Shown in pieces: positions 43,604-54,700 of a stretch of 64,000 bases of DNA. This DNA comes from Bacteroidales bacterium. GTDB lineage: Bacteria; Bacteroidota; Bacteroidia; Bacteroidales; F082. The position numbers were made by a program, and so were the translations under genes. The stretch spans positions 49,779 to 113,778 of the forward strand of contig JAFPUN010000008.1 in assembly GCA_017395365.1 (NCBI GenBank), in the 5' to 3' direction. The notes under the pieces were generated by a model. That model saw only the letters and a list, made by a program, of their open reading frames with translations, was not told the DNA's origin and did no database searches. Numbering within the stretch: position 1 is the first letter of the stretch; every line of letters starts with the position of its first letter.

Positions 43604-46600
43604 TCAGTTGTTTTCCTCCTTCTTGGGCCTGATCATGGGCTGCGAATTGAGCACAGTCTTCTTTTTGAACATATTACGGAAACTGTCGAACGAGCGGCTA
43701 TAGGAGAGACCTAGTCCCTGCGTATAAGGCGAGCGCCGGTCGAAGGCCAAGCTATTGAAATTGGAGTTGTAGTTGGAATGGTTGTAGAAGTGGGCCTGCA
43801 GTCGCCCATCCTGCGTCAGTTTGTAGTACATGTCGAACTCACCGACGAGGCTTGAGGCATTGCTGGCATTGGGATTGTTAGCGGTCATCATACCGAGGTT
43901 GGTCTCGATGGTAAGTCGATTCTGGAAGAGTTGGGTTCGCATGGCGAGCTGGTATTCATCGTAGGAATCGTAATTACCCGAGTGGTATCTGAGCCCCAAA
44001 TTGAGATTGTCGGTGATGTCAACCTGAAAAGCGCCACCGAAGATATTAGAGAGGTTAAGGTCGGTGCCTCCCAATCCGGCATAAGCGAAATTGCCCAACA
44101 CAAGCAGCGAAAGAGCCTGTTGGGTCATCACGGCCTGGTTGGTGGTATCGATGAGTGAGTAAACCGTCTGGGTGATGTCTTCCGAAGCATTGGGCAGGTT
44201 CATGCCAAAGGTGATGTCGGGGTTGAGCAAGGCGCCTTTCAGATGAATGAGGCATTCCACATTGATGTTGCTATTGGTAGCCGTAGTGTCCACTTGGACC
44301 CCCAATCCAGAGAGCGAAGTCTTAACGGAATAGACACCTGTGGCGTTGATGCGTCCGTCAGTGGGATCGCCCGACCATGTGATGCTGCCGCCCTGCTTCA
44401 GATTAAACAGGCGTGAGATGACATTGGCCAGGGTCAGTTGGAACTTACCCGACTTGATGGTGTAATCGCCGCGCATCGTGAAGGGGGTCTTCGAAGAGGT
44501 GCCCATCTTCATGCTACCGTTGCCTGAAGCCTCAATGGTGCCGATGTTACTGGGCAAGATGATTTTCAATGTGGCATCATCGGTGGCCGCCACATCAAGG
44601 GCAAGGGTAAAGTTGCGCGGTTCCTCCTTCTTCGTCGGGATTACCTCTTCTTCCTCTTGCTCTTCTTCCTTCTGTACAAAAACGATGAAGTCGTTGTCTT
44701 TTACAACATTCGATTTGTTGAGCGGGATGGTAAGGTGGGTGCCTCTTCGCGTCAACGCCTTAATATCCAGCAAGATGTCATTGAATGGGCCTTTCACCGT
44801 AATCAAACCGTTCGCCACAGCCGTACCATAGAAAGTGTCGTTATCTTCGCTCGACGTAGCCAACGCGAGGAAGTCTCTCGGATGAATCTTCAAGTCCAGA
44901 TTGAAGTCTTTGAGGTTGTTATGGTGGATTTGGCCATCCACAATAGCTTGATTGCCCAAAGTGTCGCGAAGCACCATGTCTTCAAAACGGATGCTCTCGC
45001 TGTCGATTAGGATAGTAGGATTAAAGGTGTAGAAGGTCTGCAGGTATTCTATCTTACAGCCGCCGTCCAATATGCCCAGACGCCCCTCGATGACGGGATG
45101 GTCAATCGACCCTTTGATGGTGGCATAGCCATCGCCATAGCCTTGCAGCCGCGACACAACACCCGTCAACAGCGGGCTGAGGGCGACAAGCCGCAACGAG
45201 TCCATATCCACGGCAAAATCCAGGTTGTCGGTCTCCTTGGCGGTATAGTAGGAACCCGTCACATCGAGCGTTTTTTTCTTGTCGTTGAAGACGTCGACAT
45301 TCAGGTTAACCGCCTTGCTTGTGTTATCCCATGAACTCTCCACATTAGCATCGCCCACCATCTCGCCATCGACGGCGATGTCTTTCACATCAAGATCGGC
45401 GAGCACCATAGGATTGGCTTTCAGACTGCTTATCAAAGCATCACCTGTGACAAACCCATCCACGTCGAATCCTTTGAAGAACATGTCGAAATTGGAGATG
45501 TCGAACTGGTTAAGCAGCACAGAAAGCGTGTCGGCTTCTTGCATGGGAGCAAAGCCATCGAGCCTGATGGACTGCAGGTTATGGCTAAACATGAGGTTGG
45601 AGAGCGTCACCCGGCCATCGGTGATGTCGACATAGTTGTTGGGATCGGCAATCCACAGCGAGTCGTTAATGGTCAAATTGGCCGCCTTGAGGCCTCCAAT
45701 ACCACCGTGCTCATGAGGATGGAAATAGGCGTCAATTTTAGCCTTGTTATGGTCTTCCTGCTCATCATCATCCCACTGGAGACTTCCATGAATGGTGTCA
45801 TTGGTCATCCGGACATTCAAGGCGATATTGTCGAGGCCATACACCGTAGTGTCGGTTTCGCTTATCTTTGTCCACGCGACCTCACCCACCGAGAGTGAGC
45901 CAAAGAGGGTATGTGGGAAGTTGAAATTCCTAAGTTCCACATTGTTGATGGCCAAGTCGCCAAATTGGATGTTCTTCGAGCGTACAGTCAAGTTGAGTTG
46001 GTTCGACTGCGAGGTGAAAGTGCCATTCACGCTGGTGCCTTTGGCAATCTTCAAGGAAGGCATGAAGAGACGGCTGAGCGTCTGTGTGTCTTTCAGATTC
46101 AACTTCACATAGAAGTCCTGCTCCACATTGTGTTTCTCGCGGTATTTTCTGAACTGTTCGCGGTCGCCAGCCCACATCGGGAAGTCAACGAAAGTATTGC
46201 CGAATTCGTTGAGCACCGGCATCAGGTGAGCGAAGTTCATCAGGCCAGCCATCTCGAAATCGAGGAAGTCACAGTCGACATTGATGCGCCTTTGCAACAA
46301 ATTATCGTTGAAGATGGAGGCAGTGAAATCGTCCATCGTATAGCTGCCACGACTGTTTTTATAGACTGTGGATTCGAGATTCAGCGTGCCTTCAAGGTCG
46401 TCGATGTCGAATCCGGTCATGTTGGCCACGATATAGGTGCTCACCTCGCAAACGCTGTCATTCTTCACCAAATTCAAGGCGCTCAAATCGGCATGTTCGA
46501 TGACCGCCTCGAAGTCGGACTTGGGATGCTTCTTGTTCTGGAAATCGACCAGACCGTTGAAGTCAAGAAACAGGTCGTCATCGTCAACCCTTATCTTACC

Positions 46601-48040
46601 TTTAAACCGGTTCTCCTTCAGGTTACCATCGAGTTTCACCTCGTTAATATGGTTGCCGAGCAGTTGCGCATCGGTCACCATACCATCGACCATGAACTCG
46701 GGACCACCTTTTTTCGGGAATTTGGCAGTAAAGTTGGCATCCATGTTGAGGTCGCCCACAAACTTGCTGATGTTGGCCACCTCGCCAGCCTTCACATTTT
46801 GGGCGTTGACATAGCCAGAAAATACATTGTCACCCTTGCCATCTTTGGCGCGAGCGATGGATGCATCGATGTCGCCGATGCCCGAACGCAGCGTAATATC
46901 AGAGGCAAAGTTGTTGTACGATCCCTTGAAATCCAGCGAGAGGTCGCCGCTGTTGAGTGCACGCAGCGACTCTGGAAGAGGGATGGTCTTCGTGCTGGAA
47001 GGGATATAGAAATTCGTCAGGTCATCGTAGGTGAAGTGCATCTTCTTGATCTTCAGCGTGTGATAACCGTCGTTGAAATCAAGTGGATGCATGCTGATGT
47101 TACCTTCAAAGTGGGTCGACTTGCCCAAATCGGCCTTGATATCGTCGACGCGGAAATTGCGTATCGGCCCGGTGAATTTTCCCTCAAACTGCACGCGGTC
47201 GGGCATCTTGTACATGACCTCCGTGAACACGCCGATGTCGGACAGCATGACATCGGTCGGGCGTATCGTGGCGTCGAACACCACCGAGTCGACGAAGCTG
47301 CTGAAGTCGTCGAAGCCGTTATAGTTCATATTGAGGTCGAGGTCGAAACGGCTGTTGTTGGTTTCCATCTGGAGGCCATCGAGGTGGATGCCCTTTTGCG
47401 TCACCACGGCATTGGCTTGCAAGTGCTTGAGGTCCAAACCGCTGATTTCGGTAGCACTCAAATTGGCGATGTTGGCACTGATAGAGTCACCCAAGACAAA
47501 CAGATTGCTCGCTTCAAGATTGATATCTTTAAGTACAAGATGAGAATAGTCCATCAGGTTTTGGTCGGTCTTCTCGGGATGGTCGGAATCCTGGTTCCAA
47601 AAGGTGAAGTCGACATCTTTGAGCGAAATATTATCGATGACGATGGGCATGGGGTCCTTCTCGGGCTTCTCCTTGTCGCTCTTGAACGCATCTATGAGAA
47701 AGGCAAAATTGAGTTGGTCTTCCCCCTCGTATTTGATGAGATTGGCCTCCGTATTCCGCAATTCCACATTTTCAAGATGGAGCTTACCGTCAAGCAGGTC
47801 TGGCACATCGATTCTTGTACTCAGCTTCTCTATCTTTGCCAAGTCATTGCCTTTCAAATCTTTAACGGACACATCCTCGACCAAGACTCGAAAATCGGGG
47901 GTGACCACCAAACGGCCCACCTTGATGTCGGCACCAGTTTTTTCAGAAAGATAACCGCCGGAAAAACGCACTGCAAACTTCTGAATGATAGGGTCTTGTA
48001 TGGCAATAAAGAGGCTGGTGATGATGGCCAGTATCACCAC
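43604..48040 (-). CDS. tamB: Translocation and assembly module protein TamB (DUF490)
   Basis: At least 1478 aa. An N-terminal membrane anchor (VILAIITSLFIAI) is followed by AsmA-like repeats and a very long beta-rich body; the TamB/DUF490 C-terminal domain (about 1050-1400) has GNGSMKMG, GGSITWSGDPTDGRINATGVY, and FGGAFQVDITDNLNLGLRYHS near the end. TamB-like proteins form a periplasmic bridge for phospholipid or outer-membrane protein traffic. The start given is a GTG in mid-helix. In the same frame upstream lies KIIKKKIIHSILIFF, the natural positive N-terminus and first helix half, with no ATG, GTG or TTG codon before an in-frame stop at about 48104. The real start is probably a rare ATT near 48080-48100 or hidden by a sequence error. 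Confidence 0.93.
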   Translation of the reverse strand: MVILAIITSLFIAIQDPIIQKFAVRFSGGYLSEKTGADIKVGRLVVTPDFRVLVEDVSVKDLKGNDLAKIEKLSTRIDVPDLLDGKLHLENVELRNTEANLIKYEGEDQLNFAFLIDAFKSDKEKPEKDPMPIVIDNISLKDVDFTFWNQDSDHPEKTDQNLMDYSHLVLKDINLEASNLFVLGDSISANIANLSATEISGLDLKHLQANAVVTQKGIHLDGLQMETNNSRFDLDLNMNYNGFDDFSSFVDSVVFDATIRPTDVMLSDIGVFTEVMYKMPDRVQFEGKFTGPIRNFRVDDIKADLGKSTHFEGNISMHPLDFNDGYHTLKIKKMHFTYDDLTNFYIPSSTKTIPLPESLRALNSGDLSLDFKGSYNNFASDITLRSGIGDIDASIARAKDGKGDNVFSGYVNAQNVKAGEVANISKFVGDLNMDANFTAKFPKKGGPEFMVDGMVTDAQLLGNHINEVKLDGNLKENRFKGKIRVDDDDLFLDFNGLVDFQNKKHPKSDFEAVIEHADLSALNLVKNDSVCEVSTYIVANMTGFDIDDLEGTLNLESTVYKNSRGSYTMDDFTASIFNDNLLQRRINVDCDFLDFEMAGLMNFAHLMPVLNEFGNTFVDFPMWAGDREQFRKYREKHNVEQDFYVKLNLKDTQTLSRLFMPSLKIAKGTSVNGTFTSQSNQLNLTVRSKNIQFGDLAINNVELRNFNFPHTLFGSLSVGEVAWTKISETDTTVYGLDNIALNVRMTNDTIHGSLQWDDDEQEDHNKAKIDAYFHPHEHGGIGGLKAANLTINDSLWIADPNNYVDITDGRVTLSNLMFSHNLQSIRLDGFAPMQEADTLSVLLNQFDISNFDMFFKGFDVDGFVTGDALISSLKANPMVLADLDVKDIAVDGEMVGDANVESSWDNTSKAVNLNVDVFNDKKKTLDVTGSYYTAKETDNLDFAVDMDSLRLVALSPLLTGVVSRLQGYGDGYATIKGSIDHPVIEGRLGILDGGCKIEYLQTFYTFNPTILIDSESIRFEDMVLRDTLGNQAIVDGQIHHNNLKDFNLDLKIHPRDFLALATSSEDNDTFYGTAVANGLITVKGPFNDILLDIKALTRRGTHLTIPLNKSNVVKDNDFIVFVQKEEEQEEEEVIPTKKEEPRNFTLALDVAATDDATLKIILPSNIGTIEASGNGSMKMGTSSKTPFTMRGDYTIKSGKFQLTLANVISRLFNLKQGGSITWSGDPTDGRINATGVYSVKTSLSGLGVQVDTTATNSNINVECLIHLKGALLNPDITFGMNLPNASEDITQTVYSLIDTTNQAVMTQQALSLLVLGNFAYAGLGGTDLNLSNIFGGAFQVDITDNLNLGLRYHSGNYDSYDEYQLAMRTQLFQNRLTIETNLGMMTANNPNASNASSLVGEFDMYYKLTQDGRLQAHFYNHSNYNSNFNSLAFDRRSPYTQGLGLSYSRSFDSFRNMFKKKTVLNSQPMIRPKKEENN

Positions 48041-48105
48041 AAAAAAGATGAGAATGCTATGGATAATCTTTTTTTTAATAATTTTGACCCTCCAAATTGA
48101 GACCT

Positions 48106-49128
48106 ATGAACGAATACATATTAGGCATCGAATCATCGTGCGACGACACCTCTGCCGCAGTGCTTCAAGGCACGCGTGTGCTCTCCAATGTCATTGCCAG
48201 TCAGAAGGTTCACGAGCAATATGGTGGTGTAGTCCCCGAACTCGCTTCACGTGCCCACCAGCAAAATATCATCCCCGTCATCGACACGGCCTTGAAGACT
48301 GCAAAAATAGAAAAAAATCAGTTATCCGCCATTGCTTTTACGCGCGGGCCCGGACTTTTGGGCTCTTTGCTTGTAGGCACCTCATTTGCAAAGGCTTTCG
48401 CGCAGACCTTGAACATCCCGATGGTGGAGATCGACCACATGAATGCGCACATCCTGGTGCATTTTGCCACCGACGACACCCACACCGAGGTGCCCGACTT
48501 CCCGTTTTTGTGCCTCACCGTCTCTGGCGGTCACACCCAGATCGTGGTGGTGAAGGACTATTTCGACATGGAGGTCATCGGTAAGACCATCGACGATGCG
48601 GCGGGTGAGGCCTTCGACAAGACGGCCAAGATCCTCGGTCTGCCCTACCCTGGCGGTCCTGTCATCGACAAGCTGGCCAAAGTCGGCAACCCTAATGCCT
48701 TCACATTCGCCAAGCCGCAAATTCCCGATTTGGACTATAGCTTCAGCGGATTGAAGACAAGCATCTTATACACCGTTCGTGACCACCTCAAGACCAACCC
48801 GAACTTCATCGAAGAGAACAAGGAAGACCTCTGCGCCTCGGTGCAGAAGACCATCATCGACATCCTGATGAACAAGTTGGTGAAGGCAAGCAAGCAGACG
48901 GGCATCAAGACCGTGGCCATCGCAGGTGGTGTGAGTGCCAACAGCGGCCTCCACGACGCCATGCTTCGCCTGGGCGAAAAATACCACTGGAAGGTGTTCA
49001 TCCCGCGTCTCTCCTACTCGACCGACAACGCCGCCATGGTCGCCGTGGCCGGCTACTTCAAGTATTTGAAGGGAGAATTTGCCAGCCAGGATTTGGTGCC
49101 GTATGCGCGGCAGAGTTTGAAAGAATAG
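48106..49128 (+). CDS. tsaD: tRNA N6-threonylcarbamoyladenosine transferase subunit TsaD
   Basis: 340 aa, full length, from ATG 48106 (MNEYILGIESSCDDT). TsaD transfers the threonylcarbamoyl group from TC-AMP to A37 of ANN-decoding tRNAs, with TsaB and TsaE. Family motifs: IESSCDDTSAA, ARAH-like ASRAHQQNI, FTRGPGL, the iron-binding HMNAH, SGGHTQIV, DDAAGEAFDK, GLPYPGG, FSGLKTS, AGGVSAN, and YSTDNAAMVA. It is divergent from tamB, whose true N-terminus reaches to within a few bases of this start. Confidence 0.98.
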   Translation: MNEYILGIESSCDDTSAAVLQGTRVLSNVIASQKVHEQYGGVVPELASRAHQQNIIPVIDTALKTAKIEKNQLSAIAFTRGPGLLGSLLVGTSFAKAFAQTLNIPMVEIDHMNAHILVHFATDDTHTEVPDFPFLCLTVSGGHTQIVVVKDYFDMEVIGKTIDDAAGEAFDKTAKILGLPYPGGPVIDKLAKVGNPNAFTFAKPQIPDLDYSFSGLKTSILYTVRDHLKTNPNFIEENKEDLCASVQKTIIDILMNKLVKASKQTGIKTVAIAGGVSANSGLHDAMLRLGEKYHWKVFIPRLSYSTDNAAMVAVAGYFKYLKGEFASQDLVPYARQSLKE

Positions 49129-49150
49129 CTTAGCTTTTAACACAAAAAAA

Positions 49151-49184
49151 ATGCAGGCAGATTGTCATCCACCTGCATTTTTTG
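49151..49184. terminator. Bidirectional terminator between tsaD and the cohesin-like gene
   Basis: ATGCAGG (49151) and CCTGCAT (49172) form a 7-bp stem with A tracts before it and T tracts after it, so it can serve both convergent genes. Confidence 0.8.
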
Positions 49185-49197
49185 CTGATTAGCGAGT

Positions 49198-51561
49198 CTA
49201 CTCAAACACAATCGTCTTGCTCCAAGCGGCGGTTGAGACATATACATAGCCCTTGCCGGACTCGAGTGTGGTGAGGGTCCCCTCCCACTCCGTGCCGTTG
49301 TAGACGGCGAAGCCTCCGTCTTGCGAGATGATTTTGTCGCCGATGGATGGACTGAATTGTCCCAATGCCTGGTTAAGAGGTTTCTCTTGACCCAAATAAC
49401 CGAACCATGTAACGACGCCAGGATAGATTGTCGTGCTTGCGGAAAGAGCGCTCATGCCTTCGAGGTTAAGGTTGAAAGTGGATGTGGCTCTTATTCTGTA
49501 CATCTGACCTGGCGCAATCATTTGAAGATCGCCAGTCCATTGACTTCCAGAATACTGCACAGCACCCAAAGATTGCGAGGCAATCGTGACGCCTTTGCCG
49601 TCCAAGGCATTTTCAAGCTGTTCCACTGAAACAAACAGTATCGGACTCCACCAGTTCCAACCCTCAACCAATTCGGTGGTCTGTGTCGCACTAACTAATG
49701 AGAAGTCGGCCGAGACTGCGTTAGTGGTACACACATTCGAACCACTCGCTTCGCTGAGGACTATTTGTGAAACTTCAATCGAATACACTTCTTGAGAAGG
49801 TATGGCTTTGGGATGTAAAGTAACATGCAACACGTCGCCATCATGACCATCGACCATGTTGTTTTGCATGGAAAGCACAAGGATGCGATAAGTGGAGTCG
49901 TTGATGGGCAAGGCATAGAAACTGTGTCCCGAAAAACGTTCAGTAATTACGAAATCGGAGGTCGAAACCGAATAATCCTGATAAGGATATATGAAATCAG
50001 CCTGCATGGCCACAATGCCTGTGTAGTTATTCATCGATAGGGTTGCGGCCACATCCCCGTTGCCTAGATGGAAAGGGTCGACCGACAAGGCCATGCTATT
50101 TGGCTCATATCGGCTGCCACTCAGTGATACGTTTTTCAAGCCATCCTGTGGGTCGTTGCTGTAGATTTTCATCAAGGCACTGAAATCGCCTTTCTGCTCG
50201 CGGTCGTAACTCACGTGAAGGGTCGCGTTGGAGTTTTGACCGATGGTCATCGGAAAAACCTCGCTCACGGAGAAATCCGTCTGGTCGAACACGATTTGGT
50301 CGATGCGCATAGGAGCGTTTCCGTTGTTGCGGATCACGTATTCCCGTATCACAGTTTCTGTGACGGCAGTCGAGCCAAAATCCAAAGAAGCATTCCCTGC
50401 AATGCGTGGGCTTCGCACCGTGACATAGCCTTGATACTTCTGGGAAAGCACATCCTCGCCGTTGGCATCGGCCAAGACTGCCTTCGAGGGATTCAGGTAA
50501 TAATTGCCATACAAGCCTTTCAAACGGAAACGCACCGTGCCAATCACGCCGTCGTCGCCTGTGAAGGCCGTGCCCGAGGTTGAATACGCCATCAGGCGCA
50601 AGGTGGTCCCGCTGACGACACCTGTCGCCACATGGTCGGCCTTACGGTCACTCAAAGTGAAATCGACGAATTCCAAAGCATCGTTCAGATTGGCTTCGAT
50701 TTGGAAACCGATGACGTCCTCCATATTATTCATCGTGATAGGCAGCTCGACGATGCTGTCGCAATAGCCCGTTGTAGTGCCAATGTGAATCTCATTCACG
50801 GCAAATGGATCAGCCATCAGCTGTATGGTGCCGTTGCCCGAAACAGAATTGGATACAATCGTTGCATTTGCGGTTACTGCACCTTTCACCGTCGGGGCGA
50901 ACCTGTAGGTGAAATGGGCATTCTCGCCCGCTTGCAAGGTGGTTTCGGCAAAACCAGGGCAACTGAACACGGTATCGCTGAAGGTGATGCCCGTAATAGT
51001 CAGCGGCTCATTGCCCACATTGGTCACACTAGCGGTTTGCGTGTATTCGCTGCGAATCGGGACGTGTCCGTAATCAATTGAGGTTGTGTTGATGCCAAGT
51101 TTCGGCGAAAGGATGATCACTGCGCCGTTTTGGGTGGTCACAGGCAGGGCGTTGCCCGAAGCGTCGGACAACTTTGTGCTACCCATGTCGAGGGTGTAAT
51201 CGCCAGGCTCGTTTTTGAGTCTCAGGCTGAAGCTGAGAAGGTTGCCCTCGTTGCCGACGAAAGGCGACAAGGTGAGCGAATAGGCGAAGATTTTCAACGT
51301 GCCGTTCACCACGGCAGCTGTCACCTGATGGTCGGTGACGCGTGCCGCGTTGAGGGCGACCGAGCCTGCCACGTAGGTGAGCTGGCTGCCCAAGGGAATC
51401 TCCGCTTGGAAGGCCGTCGCCGCATCGTCGTTGGTGAGCGACACTTGCAACACAACCTCATCCAGCGGATGTCCGTTGGCTGTGGTGACCGAAACCACAT
51501 TCTCGGCTCGCACAACCACTGAGAGGCAGCATATTGTTAAGATGATTAATAGTTTCTTCAT
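49198..51561 (-). CDS. Secreted protein with repeated cohesin-like domains
   Basis: 787 aa from ATG 51561, opening the signal peptide MKKLLIILTICCLSVVVRA-E. Three related beta domains of cohesin-like type (about 20-145, 255-380, 490-620), each with a V-x-V-x-L-x-N start, a FQAE/FQIE strand and a late LSFSLRL-type or GTVRFRL strand. ASPM/Hydin-like Ig domains (YGHVPIRSEYTQTASVTNVGNEPL; a similar one near 390-485) separate them. The C-terminus has the GWNWWS domain common in secreted Bacteroidota proteins, and no clear Por sorting tail. Cohesins bind dockerins; the next gene upstream encodes a protease with a dockerin, so the two may associate outside the cell. The cohesin call is by strand pattern and is moderate. 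Confidence 0.75.
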   Translation of the reverse strand: MKKLLIILTICCLSVVVRAENVVSVTTANGHPLDEVVLQVSLTNDDAATAFQAEIPLGSQLTYVAGSVALNAARVTDHQVTAAVVNGTLKIFAYSLTLSPFVGNEGNLLSFSLRLKNEPGDYTLDMGSTKLSDASGNALPVTTQNGAVIILSPKLGINTTSIDYGHVPIRSEYTQTASVTNVGNEPLTITGITFSDTVFSCPGFAETTLQAGENAHFTYRFAPTVKGAVTANATIVSNSVSGNGTIQLMADPFAVNEIHIGTTTGYCDSIVELPITMNNMEDVIGFQIEANLNDALEFVDFTLSDRKADHVATGVVSGTTLRLMAYSTSGTAFTGDDGVIGTVRFRLKGLYGNYYLNPSKAVLADANGEDVLSQKYQGYVTVRSPRIAGNASLDFGSTAVTETVIREYVIRNNGNAPMRIDQIVFDQTDFSVSEVFPMTIGQNSNATLHVSYDREQKGDFSALMKIYSNDPQDGLKNVSLSGSRYEPNSMALSVDPFHLGNGDVAATLSMNNYTGIVAMQADFIYPYQDYSVSTSDFVITERFSGHSFYALPINDSTYRILVLSMQNNMVDGHDGDVLHVTLHPKAIPSQEVYSIEVSQIVLSEASGSNVCTTNAVSADFSLVSATQTTELVEGWNWWSPILFVSVEQLENALDGKGVTIASQSLGAVQYSGSQWTGDLQMIAPGQMYRIRATSTFNLNLEGMSALSASTTIYPGVVTWFGYLGQEKPLNQALGQFSPSIGDKIISQDGGFAVYNGTEWEGTLTTLESGKGYVYVSTAAWSKTIVFE

Positions 51562-51622
51562 AGTAAGTGATTGTTTATTATCCAACTATTTACTTATGGT
51601 TTGGCTCTTTCTGCGTCGCTTT

Positions 51623-51726
51623 GCGTCACTGCAAGGCTCGAAGCAGTCCAGAAGACCAACTCATTGTCTGGATTGCTTCCACTTCGCTTGCCTCGTGGCA
51701 GGCTCTGTGCCTCCTCGCAATGACGC
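51623..51726. repeat. Inverted-repeat intergenic element (REP/BIME-like)
   Basis: Outer arms GCGTCACTGC (51623) and GCAATGACGC (51717) and inner arms GAAGCAGTCCAG (51640) and CTGGATTGCTTC (51668) are each complementary but for one base. It lies between the S8 protease stop and the cohesin-like gene start, and could form a long hairpin in mRNA. It is unrelated in sequence to the REP at 5647. Confidence 0.75.
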
Positions 51727-51753
51727 GAAGCGGCAGAAAAAAGGCGGCGTCTA

Positions 51754-54700
51754 TCATCTCACGTAAACCACTTTGGAATGTTGAACATTGCGTCCGTTGA
51801 CTTGCATGATGATGGTGTAGATGCCAGTAGCCATGCCGTCGGCGGGTTTCCATTCATATTGATACTCGCCTCTGGTGCGTGAGCCCAATTCAATGGCGGC
51901 CACCGTTTGGCCCATCATGTTGGTGACGGTGAATACAACGTTATTGGCCTTTTCGTCGCCGATGATGAATGGGATGGTGAGATTGCCATTGAAGGGATTC
52001 GGATAGGGCTGTTCCATGAACAAGGTCTCATGTTCCTCCACGCCAGTGCCTCCCAAAATGGCCAACACATTGTGCCCTTCGGGATCAGAGAGGGCGACAC
52101 TGCCGATCTTGCTTTCGCCAATGCGGAGCAAGGCGTGCTTGCCGACAGGCAGACGCTTGCCGCTCATGCTGTAGGCCATGAAGAGCGTGCCGTCGCTCAC
52201 CTCGGCGTTCACCTTCTCAAAGCCTTCGAGGGCCTGCAGCGGCTCCAAGGTCTCATTGTTCTCGAACACAAACTGCACACCGCCCAACTCGACCGGCGTA
52301 TCCACGAAGAGGATGCCGTTCTCGATGCTGTAGTAGGCCGTGGCTACGGGCTTGGCATCGGGCAGGCCGCCACGGTTGGTGATGATATTGATGACTCCCA
52401 CGATGTCCAAAATGTCGATGGTGCCGTCGCCATTGACGTCCGCCGCCTCGAAGATGAAAGGCTGCGGGTTGCCGTTGGTGAGGTAGCTGACGAGGCTCAC
52501 CACGTCGGCCACGTCCACCGCCATGCTGCCGTTGGCATCGCCAGGCACCGAAGTGAGCGGCACGGTGGTGACGGTGAGCGAAGCATCGCTCTCGGTGAGG
52601 TTGGTGCGCAACACCTTATAATAATAGTAATAGCGTTGACCAGGCACCACATCATAATCCGTGAACAGTGTGTCTTGGATAAGCGAAGTGTTGAGCATGA
52701 GCGTATCACTATGGTTGCCGAGCGTATCAATGACCGTGTAGCGATACATATTGTAACCCAAGAAATCCTCGAAATCCACTTCATTGTTGTTCCATTCCAG
52801 CTCCACCTTGCCGAGGCCCGGCGTGGCCATAAATTCATTACTTAACGAGCCAGCCGAGGAAACCTGAACATTAAAGCGCATGTTTTCCAAAGGAATCTCG
52901 AAATGCTCATCATCTTTGGCATTGGCCACGTAAATACGATTGAGGCCATCAGTAGCCGTGGTGCCGTCGATAGTGAGATAAGCCGTATAGATAGTACCCT
53001 CTTCATTCCAAGACCCATTCTCTGCAATGGCGTGTTGCGTGTAAGGCGGACGCACTCCCATGGCCACCATTGGCGTAATCGTCTTATCCATGGGACGGTT
53101 GAAATACACCTTGAATTCATGAGTACCGCAGCCTAATGGTGGTAATTGCTCAAACTCATCCTGGGCATCGTAGTCATTGACGACTACTTTCCAAACGATG
53201 CCGTGGGCTTCGTGATTGGGTTCTGTTCTCATACCTGACAAATCCAACCATCCAAAAACACCTGAACCTGGCGTGTCAAAATCAAAAACCTCTCTTTCTT
53301 TTACCAATAATGGATTAGATGTTCCCCAATAAATGGAGTTATTGGAATATTCTACGGGCATAACATCTGTTCCTCTAGCAGAATATGGTTTGTTCAAAAA
53401 AACATTAGATGAAGTAACTAAATAATACTGATCACCATTTTCTTTAACACAATTCAATAATTGTAGATTTGGTATCGGAGCGCTATAATAATACTGGCCA
53501 ATGTTTCCAACAATATTCGTATACATAACTTTATCACTTTGTCGGAAGCCATATGAAAAACCAGTACCTTCTATTATATTATTAAATATATTAACGCCAT
53601 TATAAACTACATAGTTTAATATATTTGAGCCAATATGGGAATTCCTAATAACGCAATTCGAAAGTTCTGGGCACAAATAATCATTACTAGACAAATCAAA
53701 CTGCCAACTATTAAACATTGAAAAATATTCTATTATGCAGTATTTCAAAGTATCATTCTGATTTAAGTACATTGTTTCCCAATTATTTCCCAATTCAGTT
53801 TTTGTAATAGTTATTAAACTATCAGGTGTTCCAACAGCATAAATGCGTCCAGCATTAGAGATACTAATATTGTCTTTAATTCTCAAGGTAACTCCAGGTT
53901 TTATTATCAACAAGCCACTTTCCGTAATTCCCAAATTGTTGGTAACAATATAATGCACATTAGGATAAAGCGTTACAGTATCTGTAATCATTCCTGAAAG
54001 TTCCACTCCATTCTCTACCTGGAAAGTAAAAGGGATAACCAATTCTGCTTGTGCATTGGAGGATGTGGCATGTAATTTCAAATTGACAAAACGTCCATCC
54101 ACGCAATCTGGATTAATGGTAAAACGTAATGGATTCTGCGACTTACTTTTTGCATAAGCAGAAAGGCTCCAGCCAAACTCTACAGGCTCAGCATCCAAAA
54201 ATTCCACAATATCGGGGTCTTCGTATTCGTCCACCGTCAGCCACATCATAATGTTGTCTGTAGCGCCCCAAGTGCTGCGCAAAGTGGGATAAAGATAGAT
54301 GGTTTCGCCGGCATCGGGGCGGTAGTCACCATCACCCGCAATGGTGTCGTTCATCTCAAAAGCCACAAATTGCAGCTGTGCCGGAGCCTCGCCAGCATCA
54401 TAGCATGCCTTAAAGTTCACATGGTTCCCAGCGGTATTAATCAAGTCGCCCCAAAGCATCTCCTGTGAAATGTAGGGTTTGGCATGAAGCAAGGCTGAAA
54501 TACCGCCTGCTACCAAAGGTGCGGCCATGGAAGTGCCATTGTAGGAACGGTAATTGCCATTGGGCACAGTACTATAGATAGCGGCGCCCGGGGCTTGCAG
54601 TTCATAATTGTAAAGCTGCTCTTCTCCATATTGCGAGAAGGATGGACCATCGCAATCGGTATTGCTCCACGATGCCAACGTGCCGTTGTTTTGTGTGGCT

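Noticed and set aside
45911-48100. Long plus-strand open frame (729 codons) opposite tamB
   Set aside because: It is the antisense of a gene with strong TamB similarity, has no domain or signal of its own, and results from codon bias. The same applies to frames opposite ppdK (34187-35437, minus), the helicase (58135-59820, plus) and dgt (60156-61331, minus).
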